A stretch of DNA of 64,000 nucleotides from Bradyrhizobium forestalis (lineage in GTDB: Bacteria; Pseudomonadota; Alphaproteobacteria; Rhizobiales; Xanthobacteraceae): contig NZ_PGVG01000020.1 of assembly GCF_002795245.1 (NCBI RefSeq), positions 62,001 to 126,000 on the forward strand, in the 5' to 3' direction. Under the pieces are notes generated by a model, which worked only from the letters and a program-made list of their open reading frames with translations, had not been told where the DNA came from and did no database searches. A program made the position numbers and the translations under genes. Positions 18,212 to 26,301 of this stretch are shown piece after piece (the first letter of the stretch is position 1; the number at the start of each line of letters is the position of its first letter).

Positions 18212-19126
18212 TCAGCCTGCCGATCGGCTCTTCACATGGTCGATAAAGGCGCGCAACTTCGGCAGGATTTGCCGATGACCCGGATAGTACAGGAAGACGC
18301 CCGGCGTCATCGGCGAGAATTTCTCCAGCACATGGACCAGCTTTCCCGACGCGATGGCGCCGGTGGCCAACGGTGCAGGCACTTGCGCAAGACCCACGCC
18401 TTCGACAGCGGCGCCAAGCATTGTCGGGTAATCGTAGGCGATGAAAGGTCCTGACAGCGCGATCTCGAAAGAACGACCGTTGTCGTCGAGCGACCATGAT
18501 GCGAGCGCGCCGCTCGATCGTCGCAATCTCAGGCAAGCATGTGCGCGCAGATCGTCCGGACACTCGGGCCGACCGGCACGGGCGAGATAAGCGGGGCTGC
18601 CGACGACGATGAGGGGAAGCGGCTTGGTCAGCCGTACCGCGATCATATCGGGGGCGATGAACTGCCCCATCCTGATGCCGGCATCGAAACCTCCGGCCGC
18701 GAGGTCGACCATCTGTTCGCTGGCAGCAAGCTCCAGTTCGATCTCCGGATACGCCTGACAGAACGAAGCGATCAGCGGCTCGAGCAGGATCGGCACGACC
18801 GAGCGCGGCACGGTGAGACGCAGCAGTCCCGCCGGCCGTTGTCCGAGCTCACGCGCCGCTCCGCTTGCAGCGACGAGCTCCTCGAAGGCCGGTCGTGCGC
18901 GCGCAAGGAAGCGCTCGCCTGCTTCGGTCAGGCCGACGCTGCGGGTCGTGCGAATGAACAGTGCAGCGCCGACGCGCGCCTCGAGCGCGCGGACCGCCTG
19001 GCTGATGGCCGATGGCGTCACCCCGAGCTCAGTGGCTGCCCGTCGAAAACTGCGGTGCTGGGCGACGCTGAGGAACGCCTCGACGCCGTCGAGAGCCCCC
19101 TGCCTGACTGTGAAGTTCTGCTTCAT
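18212..19126 (-). CDS. LysR-family transcriptional regulator
   Basis: A 304-residue LTTR. The N-terminal winged helix-turn-helix reads AVRALEARVGAALFIRTTRS after FLSVAQHRSFRRAATELGV. The C-terminal effector domain contains IELELAASEQMVDLAAGGFD. It converges on the FAH hydrolase gene and diverges from the small operon beginning at 19215, with 88 bases between. That divergent operon is therefore its likeliest target, although it could also act on the catabolic operon. The inducer is not predictable. Confidence 0.92.
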   Translation of the reverse strand: MKQNFTVRQGALDGVEAFLSVAQHRSFRRAATELGVTPSAISQAVRALEARVGAALFIRTTRSVGLTEAGERFLARARPAFEELVAASGAARELGQRPAGLLRLTVPRSVVPILLEPLIASFCQAYPEIELELAASEQMVDLAAGGFDAGIRMGQFIAPDMIAVRLTKPLPLIVVGSPAYLARAGRPECPDDLRAHACLRLRRSSGALASWSLDDNGRSFEIALSGPFIAYDYPTMLGAAVEGVGLAQVPAPLATGAIASGKLVHVLEKFSPMTPGVFLYYPGHRQILPKLRAFIDHVKSRSAG

Positions 19127-19214
19127 AGCCCATCAACATTATCGCGAATAGTCCCTCGCGGAAAGCCGTCCTACATCCTGATTGCAAACAAGCCGCACCG
19201 GAGAAGCGAAACCG

Positions 19215-19616
19215 ATGAAGGCCATCCGCAAAGCTGCCCTGACACTCGCCCTCACATTGACAGGTGTTACCGCCATGACCGAACCATCCGCCGCCCAAGC
19301 ACAAGTGCCGTCACCCACGACCACCGGGATCATGGTCATCCTGACCGTCAAGGCGGGCATCACACGTGAGCAAATCATGACCGTCATGCCTGATGAAGTC
19401 AGGCAGACGGTCCAGCTCTATCTCACTGGAAAAGTCCGTGAATGGTATTCGCGGTCCGATGGGCGCGGCGCCATCTTCCTGCTGGATGCCAGGGATAATG
19501 CCGAAGCGCATGCGATCATGGATGCACTGCCGCTCGCCAGGCAGGATCTCATCGACCACGAATACATCGCAGTCGGCCCGCTCATGCCGCTTCGCCTGCT
19601 CATGACGAAGCCCTGA
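19215..19616 (+). CDS. Secreted or lipid-facing small protein, muconolactone-isomerase/YCII-like ferredoxin-fold
   Basis: 133 residues from the ATG at 19215, chosen over 19182 because it begins a clear signal peptide (MKAIRKAALTLALTLTG... cleaved after an AxA-type AAQAQ region). The mature part begins GIMVILTVKAGITREQIM. The pattern alternates short strands and helices and ends GPLMPLRLLM, like dimeric alpha-beta barrel (muconolactone isomerase or YCII) proteins. An exported version is unusual and function is unknown. Divergent from the LysR gene and 57 bases before a membrane-protein gene in the same direction. Confidence 0.7.
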   Translation: MKAIRKAALTLALTLTGVTAMTEPSAAQAQVPSPTTTGIMVILTVKAGITREQIMTVMPDEVRQTVQLYLTGKVREWYSRSDGRGAIFLLDARDNAEAHAIMDALPLARQDLIDHEYIAVGPLMPLRLLMTKP

Positions 19617-19673
19617 CCGGCCGGTGGCCGCGACCCCATCCGACCGGACGAACCAATACAAGGACATTCGAAC

Positions 19674-20177
19674 GTGCCACCGGGTTTCAACCTTCCATTC
19701 GTCCTCAGTGTCGCAGGCGCTTTTCTGACAAGCGCGGTGGTGGCCTCCGTCTATGTTTGGCCCTTTGTCCGAGCGATGCCGCGCCATGACGCCCTGAGAC
19801 TTCTCGCAGCCTTCCATGCGTTCCGTTTCCTGGGGATGAACTTCATGGTCGCGGGGTTCGTCTCCCCGGAGCTGAGCCCGGATTTTGCCAGCGAGGTCGG
19901 ATGGGGGGATCTCACCGCAGCCACTCTTGCACTCATCTCAATGGCGGCACTCTCCAGGCGATGGTCGATCGCCATTCCGATGGTCTGGATCTTCAACGTC
20001 TGGGGTACGCTCGATCTCCTGAATGCGTATTACGTGGGCGCGACGAAGATTCAGAATCCCGGCTTGTTCGGCGCCGGCATTTATATCCCGGCCCTTTACG
20101 TGCCTTTGCTGCTGGCCGGCCACGTTCTCGTCTTCATGCTTTTGCTGAGGCCCGGATCGGAAGCGCAGAGATCGTAA
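19674..20177 (+). CDS. Hypothetical membrane protein
   Basis: 167 residues from a GTG start at 19674, preceded by AAGGAC at a suitable distance. About five hydrophobic segments are visible: LPFVLSVAGAFLTSAVVASV; AFHAFRFLGMNFMVAGFV; LTAATLALISMAALS; AIPMVWIFNVWGTLDLL; and YVPLLLAGHVLVFMLLL. No catalytic motif was recognised. It lies between the exported small protein and another membrane protein, all in one direction, so the three probably form an operon controlled by the divergent LysR regulator. Confidence 0.7.
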   Translation: MPPGFNLPFVLSVAGAFLTSAVVASVYVWPFVRAMPRHDALRLLAAFHAFRFLGMNFMVAGFVSPELSPDFASEVGWGDLTAATLALISMAALSRRWSIAIPMVWIFNVWGTLDLLNAYYVGATKIQNPGLFGAGIYIPALYVPLLLAGHVLVFMLLLRPGSEAQRS

Positions 20178-20253
20178 CGCAACACGCGGATCGCAATCTG
20201 CTGCGTGCCGGCAGAGCAGCCGATCGGGATCGCGCCCGCATGAAAGGATGCCG

Positions 20254-21093
20254 ATGAACACCAATACTATTTCCGCTGGCGTGGTTGCGCCGCTTCCCGC
20301 CCGGCTCAGCCTGATCTACGCCGCTCTGTTCACAACCCTGTGGACCTGGTTGATCTACGCCTTGCCCGCACTTCCAGAGAGCGGCTTGCCAGCTCTAGGG
20401 GTTCGGCTAATGGCTCACGGCCTCATCGCCCTCGGCTTGTGGCTCGGCCTCGAACGCACTTCATTGACGCCAAGACAACGGCAGGCGACCTGGCTGTTCG
20501 TCATGATTCCCTTCACACTTTGGGCCGCCATCGCCTGGACAGCAGCCATCAACGATGCATTCCGCGCAGGCGCCTCCTCCCTGCCGCTGCTCCCCGCCGC
20601 GATCCTGCTGCCGGTGATCGTCGGCGCTCCCGTGCTGCTGCTGTCGGCGCGCATAGGACAACTGCTTGATGCAATGCCAGCCGCATGGCTCATCGCCCTT
20701 CAGCTTTACCGCATCTTCGGCAGCCAATGGCTTGCCTACTGGCTGCGCGGGGTGCTGCCGGGCCTCTGCGCGTTGCCGGCAGGAACAGGCGATGTGCTGA
20801 CTGGTATTTTCGCCGTACCGGCGGCGATTGCCCTCGCAAGTGGGACGACGGAGGGACGAAGAGCAGCGATCCTTTGGAATGTCTTCGGCCTTGCGGACTT
20901 CGCCGTCGCGATCATCTTGGGTATGATCATGTCGCCCGGCCCGTTTCAGCTGATCATTCCACAGGGCCCGAGCATGGCCGTCGATGGTTTTCCGAATGTG
21001 CTGACGCCCGCCTTCGTCGTGCCAAGCTCGATCCTTCTGCACGTCCTGTCGCTGCGCCAGCTAGTCCGTCGCAGGCCGACCGAGACGATGTGA
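20254..21093 (+). CDS. Hypothetical polytopic membrane protein
   Basis: 279 residues. The ATG at 20254 is preferred over 20248 because AAAGGA lies five bases before it. At least seven hydrophobic segments occur, for example LSLIYAALFTTLWTWLIYAL, LFVMIPFTLWAAIAW, LLPAAILLPVIVGAPVLLL and FADFAVAIILGMI-like sequence near the C-terminus. No transporter signature was recognised. It follows the 19674 gene by 76 bases and probably shares its transcript. It converges on the Lrp-family gene with 28 bases between the stops. Confidence 0.7.
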   Translation: MNTNTISAGVVAPLPARLSLIYAALFTTLWTWLIYALPALPESGLPALGVRLMAHGLIALGLWLGLERTSLTPRQRQATWLFVMIPFTLWAAIAWTAAINDAFRAGASSLPLLPAAILLPVIVGAPVLLLSARIGQLLDAMPAAWLIALQLYRIFGSQWLAYWLRGVLPGLCALPAGTGDVLTGIFAVPAAIALASGTTEGRRAAILWNVFGLADFAVAIILGMIMSPGPFQLIIPQGPSMAVDGFPNVLTPAFVVPSSILLHVLSLRQLVRRRPTETM

Positions 21094-21121
21094 ATGCCTG
21101 CTGCGCGCGAACGAAGCATCC

Positions 21122-21577
21122 TCAAAACGGCAGCGCCACGCTGGTCTTGATCTCCTTCAGCACCACGTTGCTGCGGACGTAGCGGATGCCGGGAATGCGG
21201 AACATGAACTCGTCGAGGAAGCGGTTATAGGCTGCCATGTCGTGCACGACGACGCGCAAGTGGTAGTCGGCATCGCCCGTGGTCGCGAAACATTCCAGCA
21301 CCTCGCGGCGCCTGGTCACCCGCGTCACGAACTCGTCCACGAACTTCGCATCATGCCGCTCCAGCGAGACGTGGAGAATGGCGGACATCGCAAAGCCCGC
21401 CTGCTCGCGTGCGACCAGCGCCGCATAGCCCTGGATGATGCCGCTCTCTTCCAGAGCCCGCACCCGGCGCCAGCAGGCCGAGGTGGACATGCCGACTTCA
21501 TCCGCGAGCTGCTGGTTGGTCGCACGGCCGTCCTTCTGGAGGTGGGCGAGAATGCGCGTGTCCTGCTCTTCGATCAT
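21122..21577 (-). CDS. Lrp/AsnC-family transcriptional regulator
   Basis: 151 residues, the usual family length. An N-terminal helix-turn-helix (ATNQQLADEVGMSTSACWRR) is followed by the RAM ligand domain (ILHVSLERHDAKFVDEF, TTGDADYHLRVVVHDMAAYN). Members bind amino acids and wrap DNA. It is divergent from the indolepyruvate ferredoxin oxidoreductase gene at 21732, and the gap carries three sites sharing a TACC core. Control of that enzyme by an aromatic amino acid or its keto acid is a reasonable inference. Confidence 0.93.
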   Translation of the reverse strand: MIEEQDTRILAHLQKDGRATNQQLADEVGMSTSACWRRVRALEESGIIQGYAALVAREQAGFAMSAILHVSLERHDAKFVDEFVTRVTRRREVLECFATTGDADYHLRVVVHDMAAYNRFLDEFMFRIPGIRYVRSNVVLKEIKTSVALPF

Positions 21578-21599
21578 GGAAGCCCCTCAATTCGATATA

Positions 21600-21677
21600 G
21601 ATTTACCAGAAATCGCCGCGGAACGCAAAATTCTACCGAAATGACGCTCGAGTTGGGATGAATAGGTAAGATTTACC
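21600..21677. promoter_or_regulatory. Three related sites in the Lrp-oxidoreductase divergent promoter
   Basis: Site 1 (21600-21614) is GATTT-ACCAG-AAATC with perfect arms. Site 2 (21631-21640) is TTC-TACC-GAA. Site 3 (21665-21677) is GGTAA-GAT-TTACC with perfect arms. Sites 1 and 3 share GATTTACC exactly. The spacing, about 28 and 36 bases centre to centre, fits the multi-site binding known for Lrp-family octamers. Binding itself is inferred. Confidence 0.45.
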
Positions 21678-21731
21678 AACTGCCCAGGCATAACCTGTCA
21701 TCACTGGGCAGGATGCCGCGCGAGGTCCGCC

Positions 21732-24700
21732 ATGGACGCCATTCCGTCACTCGACACCTACGAACTCTCCGACCGCTACGACCGCGAGGAAGGCCGCGTC
21801 TTCCTCACGGGCACGCAGGCCATCGTCCGCATCGCGCTCGACCAGGTGAGGCGCGATCGCGCCAACGGCCTCAACACCGCAGGCTTCATCTCCGGCTATC
21901 GCGGCTCGCCACTCGGCGGCGTCGATCTCGAACTGTGGCGCATCCAGGAGCAACTGAAGCGGGACCGCATCGAATTCCTTCCCGCAGTGAACGAGGATCT
22001 CGCCGCGACCGCCGTGCTCGGCTCGCAGCAGGTTGAAACACAAGGAGATCGCGAGGTCGACGGCGTGTTCGGGCTCTGGTACGGCAAGGGCCCGGGCGTC
22101 GACCGATCCGGCGATGCGCTCAAGCACGGCAACGCCTATGGCTCCTCGCCGCATGGCGGCGTGCTGGTGGTCGCGGGTGACGACCATGGCTGCGTCTCCT
22201 CCTCGATGCCGCACCAGTCCGACGTCGCCTTCATGAGCTGGTTCATGCCGACGCTGCATCCGGCAAGCGTCGGCGAATATCTCGCGTTCGGCGAATATGG
22301 CTATGCACTGAGCCGCTTCTCCGGGATGTGGGTCGGCTTCAAGGCGATCTCGGAGATCGTGGAATCAGGCGCATCCGTCGCATTGCGCCCGCCGCGCGTC
22401 TTCCGCACGCCCGACTTCACGCCGCCGCCCGGCGGCCTGCACTATCGCTGGCCCGACCTGCCGGGCCCGCAGATCGAGGAGCGGCTGGAGGCGAAGAAGC
22501 ACGCGGTCTACGCTTTCGCCAAGGCCAACCCGATCGATCGCCACGTCTACGATATTCCGGGCGCCACCTACGGCATCGTCACCACGGGCAAGGCGCATCT
22601 CGACTTGATGGAAGCGCTGCGGCTGATGGGCCTCGATGAAGCGGCCTGCCGCAGCATCGGCATCGACGTCTACAAGGTCGGCATGGTCTGGCCGCTGGCG
22701 CTGCATGACGCCATGGACTTCGTGAAAGGCAAGCGCGAGATCCTGGTGGTCGAGGAGAAGCGCGGCATCATCGAGAGCCAGTTCAAGGAATACTTCTACG
22801 ACTATCCCGGCAGCAAGCCCGAACGCATGGTGGGGAAGCATGACGAAACCGGTGCAAGGCTGATTTCCTGGATTGGCGAATTGTCGCCGCGCGCGCTGGC
22901 TGGCGTGCTCGCGCGCCGGCTCGACCCGATGTTTCCGGGCCTCAATCTCGCCGCCCGCGCAGCAGCCTTGATGCCGGAGGCTGCGCGCACGATCAACGTG
23001 CCGGGCGCAACGCGCACGCCGTATTTCTGCTCCGGTTGCCCGCACAACATTTCGACGAAAGTGCCCGAGGGATCGAAGGCGTTGGCCGGCATCGGCTGCC
23101 ACTTCATGGCGAGCTGGATGGACCGCGAGACCTCCTCGCTGATCCAGATGGGCGGTGAGGGCGTGAACTGGGCGGCCTCGTCGCGATTCACCGGCCGCAA
23201 GCACATCTTCCAGAACCTCGGCGAGGGCACCTACTACCACTCCGGCTCGATGGCGATCCGGCAGGCGATCGCGGCAGGCGCCAACATCACCTACAAGATC
23301 CTGTTCAACGATGCCGTGGCGATGACCGGAGGCCAGCCGGTCGACGGTCCCGTCAGCGTCCATGCCATCGCCCACAGTGTCCGCGCCGAAGGTGTTGAGC
23401 GCATCGCGCTGGTGTCGGATGATCCCGCACAGTTCTCGCCTGCCGACGTGCCGACCGGCGTGACCATCCACCCCCGCGAGGAGATGGACACCGTGCAGCG
23501 TGAGATGCGCGACGTTCCCGGCGTCTCGGTGCTGATCTATCAGCAGACCTGCGCCACCGAGAAGCGGCGTCGCCGCAAGCGCGGGCAGCTGGCCGATCCC
23601 AAGCGCTTTGCCTACATCAACGATCTCGTCTGCGAGGGCTGCGGCGACTGCTCGGTCGAATCCAACTGCCTCAGCGTCGAGCCGAAGGAGACGCCGTTCG
23701 GCCGCAAGCGGCAGATCAACCTGTCGGCCTGCAACAAGGATTTTTCCTGCCTCAACGGCTTCTGCCCGAGTTTTGTCACGGTCGAAGGCGCGACGCGCCG
23801 GAAGAAGAGTGCGAGCCAGATCGACGCGGTCAGCCGCGCCGCCGCGCTTCCTTTGCCCGCGCCCACCGCGCTCGACCGTCCCTATGACCTGCTGGTGACC
23901 GGCGTCGGAGGCACCGGCGTGATCACCGTCGGCGCACTGATCGGCATGGCCGCGCATCTCGAACGCCGCGGCGTCTCGGTGCTCGATTTCACGGGCTTCG
24001 CGCAGAAGTTCGGCCCGGTTCTGAGCTATATCCGCCTCGCCGCCTCACTGGAGGCGCTGCATCAAGTCCGCATCGACCAGGGCGCCGCCGATGCGCTGAT
24101 TGGCTGCGATCTCGTCGTCAGCTCCTCGCCAAAGGCGTCAGGCACCTATCGCCGCGGCATGCGTGCCGCTGTCAACACCGCGGAGATGCCGACCGGCGAC
24201 GTGGTCCGCTTCCGCGACGCCGATCTCGCTTCGCCCGCCCGCCTGCGCGCGATCCGTCAGGTGATCGGCAACGACAATCTCGACACGATCAACGCCAATG
24301 CGCTGGCCGAACGCCTGCTCGGCGATGCCGTCTATGCCAATATCATCATGCTTGGCTTTGCCTGGCAGCACGGCCTCATCCCCGTCTCGCTGCAGGCGCT
24401 GTTGCGCGCCATCGAGCTCAACGGCGTCGCGGTCGAGCGCAACAAGCAGGCCTTCGCCTGGGGCCGGATCGCCGCGGCCGATCCGGACTCTTTGCCGAAG
24501 GCGGGCGATGCGCCCGAAGCCGAGACGCTCGACCAGCTCATTGCTGGGCGTGCCGAGTTCCTCACGGCCTATCAGAACGCGGCCTATGCGGCACACTACC
24601 GGGCGATCGTCACGAAGGTCCGCGGCGCCGAGTCCACTCTGAACAGCGAGATGCTGACGGAGGCGGTCGCACGCTCCTTGTTCAAGCTGATGGCCTACAA

Positions 24701-25163
24701 GGATGAATACGAGGTGGCGCGTCTGCACATGAGAAGCGGCTTCCTCGACGAGTTGAAGCGCGAATTCGAGGACGGCTTCAGCGTCCAGTATCACCTCGCC
24801 CCGCCATTCCTGCCGTCGCGGCGCGATGCCCGTGGCCGGCCGCGCAAACGCGCCTTCGGCCAGTGGATCCAGATGCCTCTGGCCATGCTCGCGCGCTTGA
24901 AGGGGCTGCGCGGAACGCCGTTCGATCCGTTCGGCTACACGGCAGAACGGCGCGCCGAGCGGGAACTGATCGTCTGGTATGAAGGCCTGATCGAGCGGAT
25001 GCTCGGCGAGCTCGACACGGCGCATCTTCCGGATCTCATTGTCGTAGCCAAGGCCCCCATGAACATTCGTGGCTATGGGCCGGTGAAAGAGACTGCGATC
25101 GCTTCGGTCAAGACCGAGGTCGAATCCCTGCTGGCGCGGCCGAGAGCGGCGCGAGCGGCCTGA
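21732..25163 (+). CDS. Indolepyruvate ferredoxin oxidoreductase, fused alpha/beta form
   Basis: A 1143-residue single-chain 2-keto acid oxidoreductase that oxidatively decarboxylates aryl pyruvates to acyl-CoA and reduces ferredoxin. An N-terminal pyrimidine-binding domain (GFISGYRGSPLGGVDLELW) is followed by the ThDP-binding half (IGCHFMASWMDRETSS, GGEGVNWAASSRF, HIFQNLGEGTYYHSG). Iron-sulfur cysteines lie in CEGCGDCSVESNC near residue 634 and in CNKDFSCLNGFC further on, with another cluster in CSGCPHN near 435. The gamma domain begins near 720 (VTGVGGTGVITVGALIGMAA). This fused architecture is common in alpha- and betaproteobacteria. Start ATG 21732, divergent from the Lrp gene. Confidence 0.93.
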   Translation: MDAIPSLDTYELSDRYDREEGRVFLTGTQAIVRIALDQVRRDRANGLNTAGFISGYRGSPLGGVDLELWRIQEQLKRDRIEFLPAVNEDLAATAVLGSQQVETQGDREVDGVFGLWYGKGPGVDRSGDALKHGNAYGSSPHGGVLVVAGDDHGCVSSSMPHQSDVAFMSWFMPTLHPASVGEYLAFGEYGYALSRFSGMWVGFKAISEIVESGASVALRPPRVFRTPDFTPPPGGLHYRWPDLPGPQIEERLEAKKHAVYAFAKANPIDRHVYDIPGATYGIVTTGKAHLDLMEALRLMGLDEAACRSIGIDVYKVGMVWPLALHDAMDFVKGKREILVVEEKRGIIESQFKEYFYDYPGSKPERMVGKHDETGARLISWIGELSPRALAGVLARRLDPMFPGLNLAARAAALMPEAARTINVPGATRTPYFCSGCPHNISTKVPEGSKALAGIGCHFMASWMDRETSSLIQMGGEGVNWAASSRFTGRKHIFQNLGEGTYYHSGSMAIRQAIAAGANITYKILFNDAVAMTGGQPVDGPVSVHAIAHSVRAEGVERIALVSDDPAQFSPADVPTGVTIHPREEMDTVQREMRDVPGVSVLIYQQTCATEKRRRRKRGQLADPKRFAYINDLVCEGCGDCSVESNCLSVEPKETPFGRKRQINLSACNKDFSCLNGFCPSFVTVEGATRRKKSASQIDAVSRAAALPLPAPTALDRPYDLLVTGVGGTGVITVGALIGMAAHLERRGVSVLDFTGFAQKFGPVLSYIRLAASLEALHQVRIDQGAADALIGCDLVVSSSPKASGTYRRGMRAAVNTAEMPTGDVVRFRDADLASPARLRAIRQVIGNDNLDTINANALAERLLGDAVYANIIMLGFAWQHGLIPVSLQALLRAIELNGVAVERNKQAFAWGRIAAADPDSLPKAGDAPEAETLDQLIAGRAEFLTAYQNAAYAAHYRAIVTKVRGAESTLNSEMLTEAVARSLFKLMAYKDEYEVARLHMRSGFLDELKREFEDGFSVQYHLAPPFLPSRRDARGRPRKRAFGQWIQMPLAMLARLKGLRGTPFDPFGYTAERRAERELIVWYEGLIERMLGELDTAHLPDLIVVAKAPMNIRGYGPVKETAIASVKTEVESLLARPRAARAA

Positions 25164-25175
25164 GCGCAGCGTCGC

Positions 25176-26087
25176 TCATGAATACGGGTTGATCAGCTTT
25201 TGCTGCTCGGCGCTGTGGTGCACGAGCAGATCGATGAAGGTCCTGACTTTCGCCGACAGATGATGACGGTGCGGATAGACCGCGTTCATGGAGAGCTCGA
25301 CCGTTCGATACTCCGGCAACAGGCGCACGAGGCGGCCGGCTTCGAGATCGTCCTGAATGAGGAACCCGGCCATCAGGCAGACGGCAGCGCCCTCCAGCGC
25401 GACCTTCCGCAGCGCCTCCCCGCTATTGGTGACGAAGCTGCCCGAGATGCGCACGGAGGCCGGCGTGCCCTTGCGATCAAGGAAGCGCCATTCGTCGCCA
25501 AACGGATAGTTCAGGTGTCGACCGCAATTGTGCCCGGTGAGCTCGTCGAGCTTCTGCACCCGGCCGTGCTTCTCGAGATAATCGTGCGAGCAGCACAGCA
25601 CGTGACGCCAGGTGGCAAGGCTCCGCACGATCAGGCTCGAATCCGGCGGCGGGGTCATGCGCAGGGCAACGTCGTAGCCTTCCTCGATGAGATCGACATC
25701 GGCCTCGCCCATGCGCAGATCGATCTTGAGCTCCGGGTAGGTCGACAGCAGTTTCGCCACCACCGGCGCGACGAACGGCACCATATGGGTCGCGACGTGA
25801 ATGCGCAGCGTGCCGCGAGGCACCGACTGCAATTCGCTCGCGATGTCGTCGGCCTGCTCGACGTCGGCGAGGATCTGGACACAGCGGTCGTAATAGGCCT
25901 TGCCGATCTCGGTCAGGTTGACCTTGCGCGTGGTGCGGTGAAGCAGCCTCACCCCGAGCCGGCCTTCCAATGCCTGCACGTGATTGCTCACCATGGTGGT
26001 CGACATGTTGAGCTTGCGGGCTGCTGCGGAGAAGCCGCCGGTCTCGACCACCCGGCTGAACACTTCGAGGCTGGTCAATCGATCCAT
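25176..26087 (-). CDS. LysR-family transcriptional regulator
   Basis: 303 residues from the ATG at 26087 (MDRLTSLEVFSRVVETGGFS). A longer open frame to 26444 is unsupported and would run through the operator-like palindrome. The helix-turn-helix is followed by QALEGRLGVRLLHRTTRKVN, and the effector domain carries TLRIHVATHMVPFVAPVV and the substrate-box region EGYDVALRM. It is divergent from emrA, with a perfect 10-base-arm inverted repeat between them, so it is the probable regulator of the efflux genes. It converges on the oxidoreductase gene. Confidence 0.92.
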   Translation of the reverse strand: MDRLTSLEVFSRVVETGGFSAAARKLNMSTTMVSNHVQALEGRLGVRLLHRTTRKVNLTEIGKAYYDRCVQILADVEQADDIASELQSVPRGTLRIHVATHMVPFVAPVVAKLLSTYPELKIDLRMGEADVDLIEEGYDVALRMTPPPDSSLIVRSLATWRHVLCCSHDYLEKHGRVQKLDELTGHNCGRHLNYPFGDEWRFLDRKGTPASVRISGSFVTNSGEALRKVALEGAAVCLMAGFLIQDDLEAGRLVRLLPEYRTVELSMNAVYPHRHHLSAKVRTFIDLLVHHSAEQQKLINPYS

Positions 26088-26204
26088 GGCTTCCCTGCGC
26101 GAGGATGTACGCATCAGCAGCAATCGCGCGACAGAGGCCGCAATCGCTCTGGGGCAGTCGCGTCCCCGGCCCGGTAGAACATCACGAACCGAGGCAACGG
26201 CCCC

Positions 26205-26229
26205 GATTATCCACCTACAGTGGATAATC
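26205..26229. promoter_or_regulatory. Perfect inverted repeat GATTATCCAC-N5-GTGGATAATC
   Basis: Ten-base arms match without error around CTACA. It lies between the divergent LysR gene (start 26087) and emrA (start 26302), 73 bases upstream of the latter. Size and position fit the recognition site of a LysR tetramer controlling both genes. Confidence 0.65.
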
Positions 26230-26301
26230 CTTCCAGAATTTTGCCAATTATCGCCCGGGCCGGCAAGACCGATAGTCTCAGCGAGCCGACAGGAGACCGC
26301 A

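Noticed and set aside
15132..18563. Very long minus-strand open frame (1143 codons) opposite the catabolic operon
   Set aside because: It is Arg/Ala/His-rich with no domain motif, and the plus strand encodes three well-recognised enzymes in the same place. It is a GC-rich antisense shadow.
19140..19160. Possible LysR box near the 19126/19215 divergent start
   Set aside because: The near-palindrome TTATCGCGAATA is imperfect and too short to separate from chance.
22365..23957. 530-codon minus-strand frame opposite the indolepyruvate oxidoreductase
   Set aside because: No motif, shadow-like composition, and the plus-strand gene is certain.
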